NCBI RefSeq assembly: GCF_000719285.1
Contig: NZ_JOFS01000017.1
Location: forward strand, 194,820-258,819
Direction of reading: 5' to 3'
Source of the DNA: Streptomyces bicolor
GTDB lineage: Bacteria; Actinomycetota; Actinomycetes; Streptomycetales; Streptomycetaceae
DNA: 64,000 nucleotides
Below are positions 19,952 to 28,139 of the stretch, piece by piece; the stretch's first letter is position 1, and each line of letters begins with the position of its first letter. Both the position numbers and the translations under genes were made by a program. The notes below the pieces were generated by a model. The model was not told the DNA's origin. It did not search any database and saw nothing but the letters and a program-made list of their open reading frames with translations.

Positions 19952-20776
19952 ATGGACGCCCCCCGCCACGACACCCGCGGGATCGTCGACCCGTCCGGAC
20001 TGCTGAACCACGTCCGCTTCCGCCGCCACGAGCCCGCCGAGCCAGTGCGCCGCCACGTCGAGTGGTACTGGCTCATCGACTGGGACCTGCCCGCGCCCTA
20101 CGCCTCCCATGTCGTCCCGCATCCGGCCGTCAACCTCACGTTCCAGTGGGACGAGACCGAGGGGCCGCCCTACGCCGAGGTCACCGGCGTGGCACTGGGC
20201 CTGTTCACCCGGAAGCTGACCGGACGCGGCCGGGTCTGCGGAGTGAAGTTCCGGCCCGGCGGCTTCCACCCGTACGCCCCCGAGGCCCCGGTGGCGCGGT
20301 GGACGGGCCGCGCGCTGCCCGCCCATGAGGTGTTCCCGCAGGCCACGGCCGACGCCTCCCACACGATCGTCACCCCGGCCGACGACGCGGCCCGAGTGGC
20401 CGCCCTGGACACCTTCCTCCTGGCCCTCCCGCACACCCCCGACCCCCAGGCCGACCTGGCCATGAGCCTCGTCCAGCACATCCGCGCCGACCGCACGGTC
20501 CGCCGCGTCGGCGACTTCGCCGAGGCACAGGGCCTGTCGGTGCGGGCACTGCAGCGGCTCTTCTCCACCTACGTCGGCGTCAGCCCCAAGTGGTGCATCC
20601 TCCGCTACCGCATCCACGAGGCCCTGGAACTCGCCGGCACCCGCACCGACCTCGACTGGGCCACCCTCGCCGCCGACCTCGGCTACGCCGACCAAGCCCA
20701 TCTGGTACGGGACTTCACGGCGACGGTGGGGGTGCCACCGACGGCATACGCCGCGGAAGCCGCGGCCGGGACCTAG
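19952..20776 (+). CDS. AraC-family transcriptional regulator
   Basis: 274 residues: an N-terminal sensor-like region with DUF6597-type features (RRHVEWYWLIDWDL, GVKFRPGGFHPY) and a C-terminal double helix-turn-helix (VGDFAEAQGLSVRALQRLF, then TLAADLGYADQAHLVRDF). It begins 63 bases from the divergent TIGR03086 gene, its likely target. Its TAG stop at 20774-20776 overlaps the stop of the convergent oxidoreductase gene. Confidence 0.88.
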   Translation: MDAPRHDTRGIVDPSGLLNHVRFRRHEPAEPVRRHVEWYWLIDWDLPAPYASHVVPHPAVNLTFQWDETEGPPYAEVTGVALGLFTRKLTGRGRVCGVKFRPGGFHPYAPEAPVARWTGRALPAHEVFPQATADASHTIVTPADDAARVAALDTFLLALPHTPDPQADLAMSLVQHIRADRTVRRVGDFAEAQGLSVRALQRLFSTYVGVSPKWCILRYRIHEALELAGTRTDLDWATLAADLGYADQAHLVRDFTATVGVPPTAYAAEAAAGT

Positions 20777-21663
20777 GGCACGAGCACCAACCGGCCGCGC
20801 ACCCCGCCCTCATCGAGCCGGGCATGCGCCTTGGCCGCGTCGTCCAGGGCATAGGTGTCGGCCACTCGAAGCGTCAGCACACCCTCGTCCACCAACCGCA
20901 CCAGCTCGGCGAGCCGCGCCCCATCCGCACTCACCTCGACCGCACCGGTCCGCACCCCGCGCACCGACGCCGGCTCCGCCCCCGGAATGACGCCGATGTA
21001 GGCGCCCCCGTCCCGCACCCACTCCAGAGCCGGCGCACCGAGAACCGCGGCGTCCAGCACGGCGTCGAAGCTCCCCGCCCCGACCTCACCGCTCAGGAAC
21101 TCCCCGGCCCCCAGCGACCGTACGAACTCCTCGTCCCCCTCCCGCGCCAGCCCGGTCACCGAGATCCCCCGGCGCGCCGCAAGCTGGACGGCGTACCCCC
21201 CGACGGCCCCCGCGGCCCCCGTCACCAACAGCGACCGCTCCGGCGTCAGCTCCAGCAGGTCCAGCGCCTGTACGGCGGTCAGCGCGTTCAGCGGCAGCGT
21301 CGCCGCGTGGACGGCGTCCACCGTCACCGGCGCCTTGGCCACGGCGTCCGAGGGCACGACGACGTACTCGGCGTGCGTACCCACCGGCTTGACCATGCCG
21401 TAGTCGAGCGCCACCACCTCGTCTCCGACACTCCACGCGGCGGCCACACCCACCGCGTCCACGGTCCCGGCGACGTCCCAGCCGAGCCCGATCCGCTTCC
21501 CCGTACCTCCGAAGACCCCGGCCCGCACCCCCGCGTCCACGGGATTCAGCGCGGCCGCGGAGACCTTGATCCGCACCTCCCGCGCACCGGGCTCCGGCAC
21601 CTCCGTCTCCACGACCTCCACGACCTCGGGCCCACCGAACGAGTTCACCACTACGGCACGCAC
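20773..21663 (-). CDS. NADP-dependent zinc-type alcohol dehydrogenase/quinone oxidoreductase
   Basis: 296-residue MDR-superfamily oxidoreductase: N-terminal MRAVVVNSFGGPEVVEV, an NADP-binding GAAGAVGGYAVQLA motif, and no structural zinc-site cysteines, as in quinone oxidoreductases. It reduces quinones or enones in known relatives. It lies divergent from an HxlR regulator (21788), a common pairing in which the regulator senses reactive electrophiles and controls the reductase. Confidence 0.88.
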   Translation of the reverse strand: MRAVVVNSFGGPEVVEVVETEVPEPGAREVRIKVSAAALNPVDAGVRAGVFGGTGKRIGLGWDVAGTVDAVGVAAAWSVGDEVVALDYGMVKPVGTHAEYVVVPSDAVAKAPVTVDAVHAATLPLNALTAVQALDLLELTPERSLLVTGAAGAVGGYAVQLAARRGISVTGLAREGDEEFVRSLGAGEFLSGEVGAGSFDAVLDAAVLGAPALEWVRDGGAYIGVIPGAEPASVRGVRTGAVEVSADGARLAELVRLVDEGVLTLRVADTYALDDAAKAHARLDEGGVRGRLVLVP

Positions 21664-21742
21664 AGCAGCTCTCCTTGGTTTGTCAGCATCTGGACGTTCC
21701 GCCGTCCACTGCGAACAACCCTAGGAAGAGCTACTATCCATT

Positions 21743-21756
21743 GGTAAGTAGTTACC
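21743..21756. promoter_or_regulatory. Candidate HxlR operator
   Basis: GGTAAGTAGTTACC has perfect five-base arms (GGTAA/TTACC) and lies 32 bases before the HxlR-type gene in the 124-base divergent intergenic region. A -10-like TACTAT (21732-21737) sits beside it. Confidence 0.5.
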
Positions 21757-21787
21757 TGAGAGTGCGTACGTACCCCGGAGGTGAGCC

Positions 21788-22195
21788 ATGCCGACCATGA
21801 CCGCGGCACAGCGACGCGAACAGGCCCGCATCGAGTACGACGCGTTCCTCAAGAGCTGCCCCACCAACCAGCTCCTGGACCGCATCAGCGACAAGTGGGT
21901 CAGCCTCGTCGTCGCCGCCCTCGCCACCGGCCCCATGCGCTACAGCGACCTCGGCCGCAAGATCGCCGGCGTCAGCCCCAAGATGCTCACTCAGACCCTG
22001 CGCTCACTGGAACGCGACGGCCTCCTCACCCGCACCGTCACCCCGTCCGTCCCGGTCCGCGTCGACTACGAACTCACCCCCCTCGGCCGCAACCTCGCCC
22101 TGCTGCTGACCGCGGTGAAGGACTGGGCGGAGACGCACTTCGACGAGGTACGCGAGGCCCGCGAGCGCTACGACGCCGAGGACACCGGCGACTGA
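21788..22195 (+). CDS. HxlR-family transcriptional regulator
   Basis: 135 residues: winged helix-turn-helix of the HxlR/MarR-like type (DRISDKWVSLVVAALATGPMR, then VSPKMLTQTLRSLERDGLL and YELTPLGR). A single conserved Cys (KSCPTNQLL) near the N-terminus is the usual redox or electrophile sensor of this family. Divergent from the quinone oxidoreductase gene, its probable target. Confidence 0.9.
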   Translation: MPTMTAAQRREQARIEYDAFLKSCPTNQLLDRISDKWVSLVVAALATGPMRYSDLGRKIAGVSPKMLTQTLRSLERDGLLTRTVTPSVPVRVDYELTPLGRNLALLLTAVKDWAETHFDEVREARERYDAEDTGD

Positions 22196-22207
22196 GGTCA
22201 GAAGGAG

Positions 22208-22280
22208 CCGGAGCCAGAAAAACCGGGGCCAGAGAAGCCGGGGCCAGAGAAGCCGGGGCCAGAGAAGCCGGGGTCAGAAG
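22208..22280. repeat. 15-bp tandem repeat between convergent genes
   Basis: Three perfect copies of CCGGGGCCAGAGAAG (22223-22267) are flanked by degenerate copies on each side (22208-22222 and 22268-22280). The array fills the gap between the HxlR stop at 22195 and the stop of the convergent secreted-protein gene at 22274, slightly entering the latter. Confidence 0.85.
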
Positions 22281-22720
22281 TAGTACGTGTCCCCCGTGTC
22301 CAGCACGAGCACCCGCTGCCGACCGGACGGCGCCCCGTGCACGGTGTCCAACTCCAGCTCCACCTCCGACGGCGCGTCCCGCAGCCGTACCCGCAACCCG
22401 ACCCGCTGGCCCACCCCGTCCGCATCCGGCCCACCCACCCGGCACAGCAGAACCCGCGACTCCGCCCGCACACAGCCCCGCGGCAGCGCCTGCCGGTCCG
22501 CCAGCGGCACCGACCAGCGCAGCCGTACCGTCACCTTCCCACCCGGCGCCCCGCCCGACGCGGGACGGTGCGGCGCGAACCGCACATCGGCCTTCCCGGC
22601 GGCCAGCGCCACGGACCCGTGATAGGCGAGCGGCGCCTCGGGCCCGCCCACCGCACCGACACCCGGAGCCGCCCCACCGACCGCCACCACGGCCGCACCG
22701 CACACCACGGCAACCCGCAT
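22274..22720 (-). CDS. Small secreted hypothetical protein
   Basis: 148 residues. A Sec-type signal peptide (MRVAVVCGAAVVAVGGAAPGVGA) is followed by a beta-rich domain with two Cys (RGCVRAESRVLLCRV) that could form a disulfide, ending DTGDTYYF. I do not recognise the family; it may bind the cell surface. GAGGAG eight bases before the ATG at 22720 supports this start over the GTG at 22729. Confidence 0.65.
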   Translation of the reverse strand: MRVAVVCGAAVVAVGGAAPGVGAVGGPEAPLAYHGSVALAAGKADVRFAPHRPASGGAPGGKVTVRLRWSVPLADRQALPRGCVRAESRVLLCRVGGPDADGVGQRVGLRVRLRDAPSEVELELDTVHGAPSGRQRVLVLDTGDTYYF

Positions 22721-22885
22721 CCGCCCCACTCCTCACTCCACGTGGTCATACGGTCGTACCGATGTATCCCACGCGGAGCGCCCGGCAGGCGCCGTCCAAC
22801 AGGTGACTCGAGGGCCCATGCGCGAACTCACGCCAGGGCATGCGAAATCTGCCCGGCTTGGCCGAACGAACCCCGCCGCGAGGCC

Positions 22886-23314
22886 CTAACTCGGCGGCAG
22901 CAGCCCCAACTGCCCCAGGAAGTCCATCTCGTCGAAGTAGAGCCGGTACTCCACGATCTTGCCGTCCCTGACCGTCGCGAAGTCCACCCCGCGGATCCGG
23001 ATCTCCTTCTGCGTCGCGGGAAGGGTCTCCCCGGTCGGCAGCTGGATCGGCCCGGTGTTGCGCCCGCTGAAGTACCCCTCGTCGATGGCCGTGTCACCGA
23101 CCTCGTACGAGTGCACCGACTCGTACGTCCCGTCGGGGATCGCCTCCGTCATCTGACGCCAGTACTGGACGATGCCGTCACGCCCGCGGATCTCACCGCC
23201 GTCGGGAGTGAGCGCGACCGCGTCGTCGGCATACAGCTCACCGAACGTCTTCGCGTCCGCATGCGTGGTGATCGCGTCCGTGAGCCGGTCCATCACGTCA
23301 CGTGCCTGTCCCAT
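22886..23314 (-). CDS. SnoaL/NTF2-like protein
   Basis: 142 residues with the NTF2-like cone fold: DRLTDAITTHADAKTFGELYADDAVALTPDGGEIRGRDGI-type N-terminal half, GVDFATVRDGKIVEYRLYFDEM in the second half. Such proteins include polyketide cyclases, ketosteroid isomerases and many orphan small-molecule binders. AGGAGGTGG directly upstream of the ATG at 23314 makes the start certain. Divergent from the SDR gene at 23432. Confidence 0.82.
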   Translation of the reverse strand: MGQARDVMDRLTDAITTHADAKTFGELYADDAVALTPDGGEIRGRDGIVQYWRQMTEAIPDGTYESVHSYEVGDTAIDEGYFSGRNTGPIQLPTGETLPATQKEIRIRGVDFATVRDGKIVEYRLYFDEMDFLGQLGLLPPS

Positions 23315-23431
23315 GATCCACCTCCTGTCCAGGGGATCACCCATCCCATTGTCCCACCGCACCGCCCGCCTATCCTGGCCGGACAGACGCTCGACCCGAC
23401 CGCGCACGTCGACCACGCACGAGGAGCAGCC

Positions 23432-24208
23432 ATGTCCGCCGCCGCACCGTCCGCCGCCTCCCGCATCGCCGTCGTCACCGGCGCGAGCGGCGGAATCGGC
23501 GCCGCCACGGCACGACAGCTCGCCGCGGCCGGCTACCGGGTCGTCCTGACCGCCCGCCGCAAGGACCGCATCGAGGCGCTCGCCGAGGAGATCAACGCGG
23601 CCGGCCACTCGGCGACCGCCTACCAGCTGGACGTCACCGACCGAGCCGCCGTCGACGAGTTCGCCACGGCCTTCACCACGATCGGCGTCCTGGTCAACAA
23701 CGCGGGCGGCGCGCTCGGCGCCGACCCCGTGGCCACCGGCGACCCCGCCGACTGGCGCACGATGTACGAGACGAACGTCATCGGCACCCTGAACCTCACC
23801 CAGGCCCTGCTCCCGAAGCTGGACGCCAGCGGCGACGGCACGGTCGTCGTCGTCTCCTCCACCGCCGGCCACGGCACCTACGAGGGCGGCGCGGGCTACG
23901 TCGCCGCCAAGCACGGCGCCCACGTCCTCGCCGAAACCCTGCGCCTGGAGATCGTCGGCCGGCCGGTCCGCGTCATCGAGATCGCGCCCGGCATGGTCAG
24001 GACGGACGAGTTCGCCCTGACCCGCTTCGGCGGCGACAAGGAGAAGGCGGACAAGGTCTACGAGGGCGTCGCCGAACCCCTCACGGCCGACGACGTCGCC
24101 GACACCATCACCTGGGCGGTCACCCGCCCCAGCCACGTCAACGTCGACCTCCTCGTGCTCCGCCCCCGCGCCCAGGCGTCCAACACCAAGGTCCACAGGG
24201 AGCTGTAG
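23432..24208 (+). CDS. Short-chain dehydrogenase/reductase
   Basis: 258 residues of classical SDR type: cofactor motif TGASGGIG near residue 16, NNAGG, the catalytic Ser in VVVVSSTAG and the YVAAK catalytic Tyr/Lys pair. NADP preference is suggested by the basic TARRKDR after strand two. GAGGAG precedes the ATG at 23432. Substrate unknown. Its last base is shared with the start of a 41-codon gene. Confidence 0.9.
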   Translation: MSAAAPSAASRIAVVTGASGGIGAATARQLAAAGYRVVLTARRKDRIEALAEEINAAGHSATAYQLDVTDRAAVDEFATAFTTIGVLVNNAGGALGADPVATGDPADWRTMYETNVIGTLNLTQALLPKLDASGDGTVVVVSSTAGHGTYEGGAGYVAAKHGAHVLAETLRLEIVGRPVRVIEIAPGMVRTDEFALTRFGGDKEKADKVYEGVAEPLTADDVADTITWAVTRPSHVNVDLLVLRPRAQASNTKVHREL

Positions 24209-24333
24209 TGACCGACCGCCGCAAGGGCCCGCACGACGAACGCCAGATGTGGTGGTGGCTCGGCTACTTCCTCTTCGGCATCCACATCGTGGCGTTCGTC
24301 ATGATCTACGCGGTGACACACGCGCCGAAGTGA
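24208..24333 (+). CDS. 41-residue single-span membrane micro-protein
   Basis: A GTG at 24208 overlaps the SDR stop codon by one base and opens a 41-codon frame. The product has a charged N-terminus (TDRRKGPHDER), then one hydrophobic helix (WWWLGYFLFGIHIVAFVMIY) and a short tail. Coupling to the SDR, high-GC third positions and the clear membrane helix argue for a real gene. Function unknown. Confidence 0.6.
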   Translation: MTDRRKGPHDERQMWWWLGYFLFGIHIVAFVMIYAVTHAPK

Positions 24334-24391
24334 CCGGCGCCGCGGTAAATGGCGAGGTACGCCGTGCGACGACCGCATATGGTCACTGCAC

Positions 24392-25657
24392 GTGGACAGA
24401 CACATACGCTTCGACGCACTGCACAACTTCCGTGACCTGGGCGGCTACGCGACGGCGGACGGCCACCGCGTCCGCCCCGGCCGCCTCTACCGCACCGACT
24501 CCCTGGGCAAGTTGAGCGAGGGCACCCCGGACTGGACCCGCTTCCTCTCCCTGGGCATCCGCACGGTGATCGACCTGCGCTACCCCTGGGAGATCGACAC
24601 GACGGGCCGCATACCGGACGACCCCTCCCTTGCCTACCACAACCTCAGCATCGAGCACCGCCCCTACAACCAGGCAGGGTTGGGCCCCGAGGCGGAAGTC
24701 GGCCCCTACCTGGTCGAGCGGTACGTGGAGGTGGCGGAGGACGGCACCAAGGAGATCCGCGGAGCGCTGGAGCTGGTGGCCGAGTCGGCGCAGTCCGCGC
24801 AACCCCTGGCCTTCCACTGCGCCTCCGGCAAGGACCGCACAGGCCTGCTGGCGGCGCTGGTCCTGGGCCTGCTGGGAGTACCGGACCCCACCATCGCCGA
24901 GGACTTCAGCCTCACCGAACTGGCGGCCCCGGCACTGCTGACGGAATGGAAGGCCCGCAACGCCGGCCGCGCACCCACATGGCCGGGCTTCGGCAAGGCA
25001 CCGGAGTCGGTCATGCGCCTGTTCCTCACGGCCCTGAGGACCCGCTACGGCTCACTGGAGGGCTACGTCTCGAACGCCCTGGACCTCGACGCGGAAGCCT
25101 TGTCGACAACCCTCCGCAACACCCTCCTGGAACCCCACCCCACAGCCCATCCACCCCTGACGTACCGCAAGGCGACACCGACGGACGCGGCCCTGCTGGT
25201 CCACCTCCGCGACTCGGCCGCCCTCTGGCAACTGGCCCGCGGAATCGACCAGTGGCGCCCCGGCGAGAAGAACGAGGCCCACTTCATCCACCGCATGCAG
25301 GAGGGCGAGGTCTGGCTGGCGCACGCCGGTGACCATGTGGCGGGCGCCTGGGAACTCTGGTGGAGCGACCCGGCGGCCTGGGGCCCGCGCCCCGCCGACG
25401 CGGGCTACATCCACCGCCTGATGACGACCCCGCACACGGCCCCACCGGGCACGGGCCGCCGCATGCTGGCCGAGGCGGAGGCCCGCATCACCGCGGAGGG
25501 CCGCCCTTACGCCCGCCTCGACTGCCTCGCCTCCAACCCCCGCCTGCGCGCCTACTACGAGTCGGCGGGCTACGAAGTGGTCGGCGAACAGTCCGCGAAG
25601 GACGGCGGGTTGGGGAGCCCGTACGCGGTGACGCTGCTGGAGAAGCGGCTCGGGTGA
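24392..25657 (+). CDS. Tyrosine-phosphatase/GNAT acetyltransferase fusion protein
   Basis: 421 residues. Residues 1-240 are a DSP/PTP-like phosphatase of the Tyr-phosphatase_2/lipoprotein-phosphatase type (FRDLGGYATADG, then the active-site loop HCASGKDRT at 142-150). Residues about 256-420 form a GNAT domain (TYRKATPTDAALLVHLRD, GTGRRMLAEAEARI for acetyl-CoA, and SNPRLRAYYESAGY). Both catalytic signatures look intact. The two domains usually occur in separate proteins; the fusion suggests linked removal of phosphate and addition of acetyl on the same target, which is only inference. Confidence 0.88.
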   Translation: MDRHIRFDALHNFRDLGGYATADGHRVRPGRLYRTDSLGKLSEGTPDWTRFLSLGIRTVIDLRYPWEIDTTGRIPDDPSLAYHNLSIEHRPYNQAGLGPEAEVGPYLVERYVEVAEDGTKEIRGALELVAESAQSAQPLAFHCASGKDRTGLLAALVLGLLGVPDPTIAEDFSLTELAAPALLTEWKARNAGRAPTWPGFGKAPESVMRLFLTALRTRYGSLEGYVSNALDLDAEALSTTLRNTLLEPHPTAHPPLTYRKATPTDAALLVHLRDSAALWQLARGIDQWRPGEKNEAHFIHRMQEGEVWLAHAGDHVAGAWELWWSDPAAWGPRPADAGYIHRLMTTPHTAPPGTGRRMLAEAEARITAEGRPYARLDCLASNPRLRAYYESAGYEVVGEQSAKDGGLGSPYAVTLLEKRLG

Positions 25658-25679
25658 CGGGCGAGGAGTGAGCGGACGT

Positions 25680-25706
25680 GCGAGACCCCGTCGACCGGGG
25701 CCTCGC
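25680..25706. terminator. Hairpin between convergent genes
   Basis: GCGAGACCCCG pairs with CGGGGCCTCGC across a five-base loop with one mismatch. It sits between the phosphatase-GNAT gene and the convergent rtcB. Confidence 0.55.
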
Positions 25707-25709
25707 GCG

Positions 25710-26903
25710 TCATCCCTTCACACAGACGACCTGCTTCAGCTTCGCCACGACTTCCACCAGGTCCCGCTGCTGATCGATGACCTTTTCGATCGGCTTGTAG
25801 GCACCCGGAATCTCGTCCACGACGCCGGAGTCCTTGCGGCACTCCACGCCCCGCGTCTGCTCCTCCAGGTCCTTCGTCGAGAAGCGCCGCTTCGCCGCGT
25901 TACGGCTCATGCGCCGACCGGCGCCATGCGAGGCCGAGTTGAAGGCCTTCTCGTTGCCGAGGCCCTTCACGATGTACGAACCCGTGCCCATCGAGCCCGG
26001 AATGATCCCGTACTCGCCGGAGCCGGCCCTGATCGCGCCCTTACGGGTCACGAGCAGGTCCATGCCGTCGTAGCGCTCCTCGGCCACGTAGTTGTGGTGT
26101 GCGCTGATCTCGGACTCGAAGGTCGGCTTCGCCTTCTTGAACTCCTTGCGGATCACGTCCTTCAGGAGCCCCATCATGATCGAGCGGTTGTACTTGGCGT
26201 ACTCCTGCGCCCAGAACAGGTCATTGCGGTACGCCGCCATCTGCGGGGTGTCCGCGACGAAGACGGCGAGGTCACGGTCGACCAGGCCCTGGTTGTGCGG
26301 CAGCTTCTGGGCCACGCCGATGTGATGCTCGGCCAGCTCCTTGCCGATGTTCCGCGAGCCGGAGTGGAGCATCAGCCAGACAGAACCGGTCGTGTCCAGG
26401 CACACCTCGACGAAGTGGTTGCCGGATCCGAGCGTTCCCATCTGCTTTCCGGCGCGTTCGTGACGGAATTTGACCGCTTCCGCGACCCCGTCGAACCGCC
26501 CCCAGAAGTCGTCCCACCCGGCCGTACCGAAGCCATGCAACCGCCCGGGGTCAACCGGACTGTCATGCATCCCCCGCCCCACCGGAATAGCCTGCTCGAT
26601 CTTCGACCGCAGCCGCGACAGATCCCCCGGCAGGTCATTGGCGGTAAGGGACGTCTTGACGGCCGACATCCCACACCCGATGTCCACCCCCACCGCCGCA
26701 GGACACACAGCCCCCTGCATAGCGATGACGGACCCGACCGTCGCCCCCTTGCCGAAGTGGACGTCCGGCATGACCGCCAGACCCTTGATCCACGGCAGGG
26801 TCGCGACGTTGCGCAGCTGCTGCAGGGCCACGTCCTCGACCGTCGCCGGGTCGGTCCACATGCGGATCGGAACCTTCGCGCCCGGCATCTCCACGTACGA
26901 CAT
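25710..26903 (-). CDS. rtcB: RNA-splicing ligase RtcB
   Basis: 397 residues, short but complete for the bacterial RtcB family. The Mn-binding and guanylylation signatures are present: MPDVHFGKGATVG, the metal Cys77 in VGVDIGCGM, GTLGSGNHF, LHSGSRNIG and the guanylylated His326 in SASHGAGRRMSR. RtcB joins 2',3'-cyclic phosphate and 5'-OH RNA ends using GTP, repairing tRNA or rRNA cut by stress nucleases. GAGGAC before the ATG at 26903 supports the start. No rtcA or archease is visible nearby. Confidence 0.95.
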   Translation of the reverse strand: MSYVEMPGAKVPIRMWTDPATVEDVALQQLRNVATLPWIKGLAVMPDVHFGKGATVGSVIAMQGAVCPAAVGVDIGCGMSAVKTSLTANDLPGDLSRLRSKIEQAIPVGRGMHDSPVDPGRLHGFGTAGWDDFWGRFDGVAEAVKFRHERAGKQMGTLGSGNHFVEVCLDTTGSVWLMLHSGSRNIGKELAEHHIGVAQKLPHNQGLVDRDLAVFVADTPQMAAYRNDLFWAQEYAKYNRSIMMGLLKDVIRKEFKKAKPTFESEISAHHNYVAEERYDGMDLLVTRKGAIRAGSGEYGIIPGSMGTGSYIVKGLGNEKAFNSASHGAGRRMSRNAAKRRFSTKDLEEQTRGVECRKDSGVVDEIPGAYKPIEKVIDQQRDLVEVVAKLKQVVCVKG

Positions 26904-27120
26904 ATCGTCCTCTATCCCCCGGAATCAAAACACAAGCCTGAAATCGCAAAACCGGCGCCAGGGTCGGTGAAATGGGACAACGGACCGGCGTCCACGGCAG
27001 TGCGTGCGATACACATTGTCTCCAGTGGGCGCCCCCGCACGGCAAGCGATTAACCAGCGGGGACACTGAGAGACCCGGCAACGGACCGACCACACAGCCA
27101 CCGTCGAGAGGAGCCTGACC

Positions 27121-28002
27121 GTGCAGCGGAAGGCGTACGTATCCGGCGTCGCCGCGCTCCTCGCGGCGCTGCTGGCCGGCTGCACCGGCAGCTCCGACAG
27201 CGGTGGTTCGACCGACGACGCCAACCCGGGCGATGCCGGTACGGCGACCGTGACGGCCGAGCCGGGCCGGTACGACACGCTCCCGGAGCCGTGCGACGTG
27301 GTGGGCCAGGACACCCTCGACTCGCTGCTGCCCGGCATCAAGCAGCTCACGGACGGGGAGCAGCGTGAGAAGGCGTACGAGGGCACGCCGACGGTGACGT
27401 TCGACACGGGCCGCAAGGCAGGTTGCCGTTGGAAGGTGGAGTCGGCGGACGCCACGGACCATCTCTTCGTCGACTTCGAGCGTGTGGTGTCGTACGACAC
27501 GTCGGTGAGCGACGACAGCGAGGCGGAGCAGATCTTCGCGACGGAGCGGGAGGCGGCCGACCTTCCGGAGCCGACGAGTTCGGGGAGTGGTGAGAGCGCC
27601 GAGGGGACGTCGTCGGGCGATCCGAGCGGTTCGCCTTCTGCGTCGGTGTCGCCTTCCTCTTCTACCGCTACGTCTGACTCGTCCCCTTCGTCCGCGTCCT
27701 CGTCTTCCTCGTCTTCGTCGTCCTCCCCTGCTATCCCCACGGACGGCGCGACGCCCACCGAGTTGCAGCCTCGCGTCCTCGACGATCTCGGCGACGAGGC
27801 CTTCCTCGACGACGGGCTCAGTACGTCGGGTTCGACGGCCCAGCAGCGCACGGTGACTGTGGCGTTCCGCACGTCCAACGTGATCGTGCGGATCGTGTAC
27901 GAGGAGCAGCCGGCGACGGTCGGTGTGGTCCCGGACAGTGAGGAAATGCAGGACAGGGCCCTGAATCTGGCTTCGCGACTGGCGGATGAGCTGTCGGAGT
28001 AG
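27121..28002 (+). CDS. DUF3558-like lipoprotein, first of two paralogues
   Basis: 293 residues. Lipoprotein signal with Cys21 in LLAGC, a DUF3558-like extracytoplasmic domain (LPEPCDVVGQDTLDSLLPG, CRWKVESAD), split by a long Ser-rich, low-complexity segment (about residues 155-200), then a C-terminal part (FLDDG, VTVAFRTSNVIVRIVYEE). GAGAGGAG precedes the GTG start. A related gene follows at 28140. DUF3558 lipoproteins are abundant in Streptomyces; the function is unknown. Confidence 0.82.
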   Translation: MQRKAYVSGVAALLAALLAGCTGSSDSGGSTDDANPGDAGTATVTAEPGRYDTLPEPCDVVGQDTLDSLLPGIKQLTDGEQREKAYEGTPTVTFDTGRKAGCRWKVESADATDHLFVDFERVVSYDTSVSDDSEAEQIFATEREAADLPEPTSSGSGESAEGTSSGDPSGSPSASVSPSSSTATSDSSPSSASSSSSSSSSSPAIPTDGATPTELQPRVLDDLGDEAFLDDGLSTSGSTAQQRTVTVAFRTSNVIVRIVYEEQPATVGVVPDSEEMQDRALNLASRLADELSE

Positions 28003-28139
28003 CGCCCCTGCGTCGCGCCTGTGCGCCTGTGTGCGACGTAACCGAAACGAGACCACACAGCTTCTTCACCGCGTACCGTGGCCCCTCGGACCCGTTCCGA
28101 CCGCAGGGACCACGAGTGTCAGTCATGAGTGAAGGAACC

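Noticed and set aside
22208..22280. Repeat array as a CRISPR
   Set aside because: The units are directly contiguous with no spacers and only 15 bases long; no cas genes are present.
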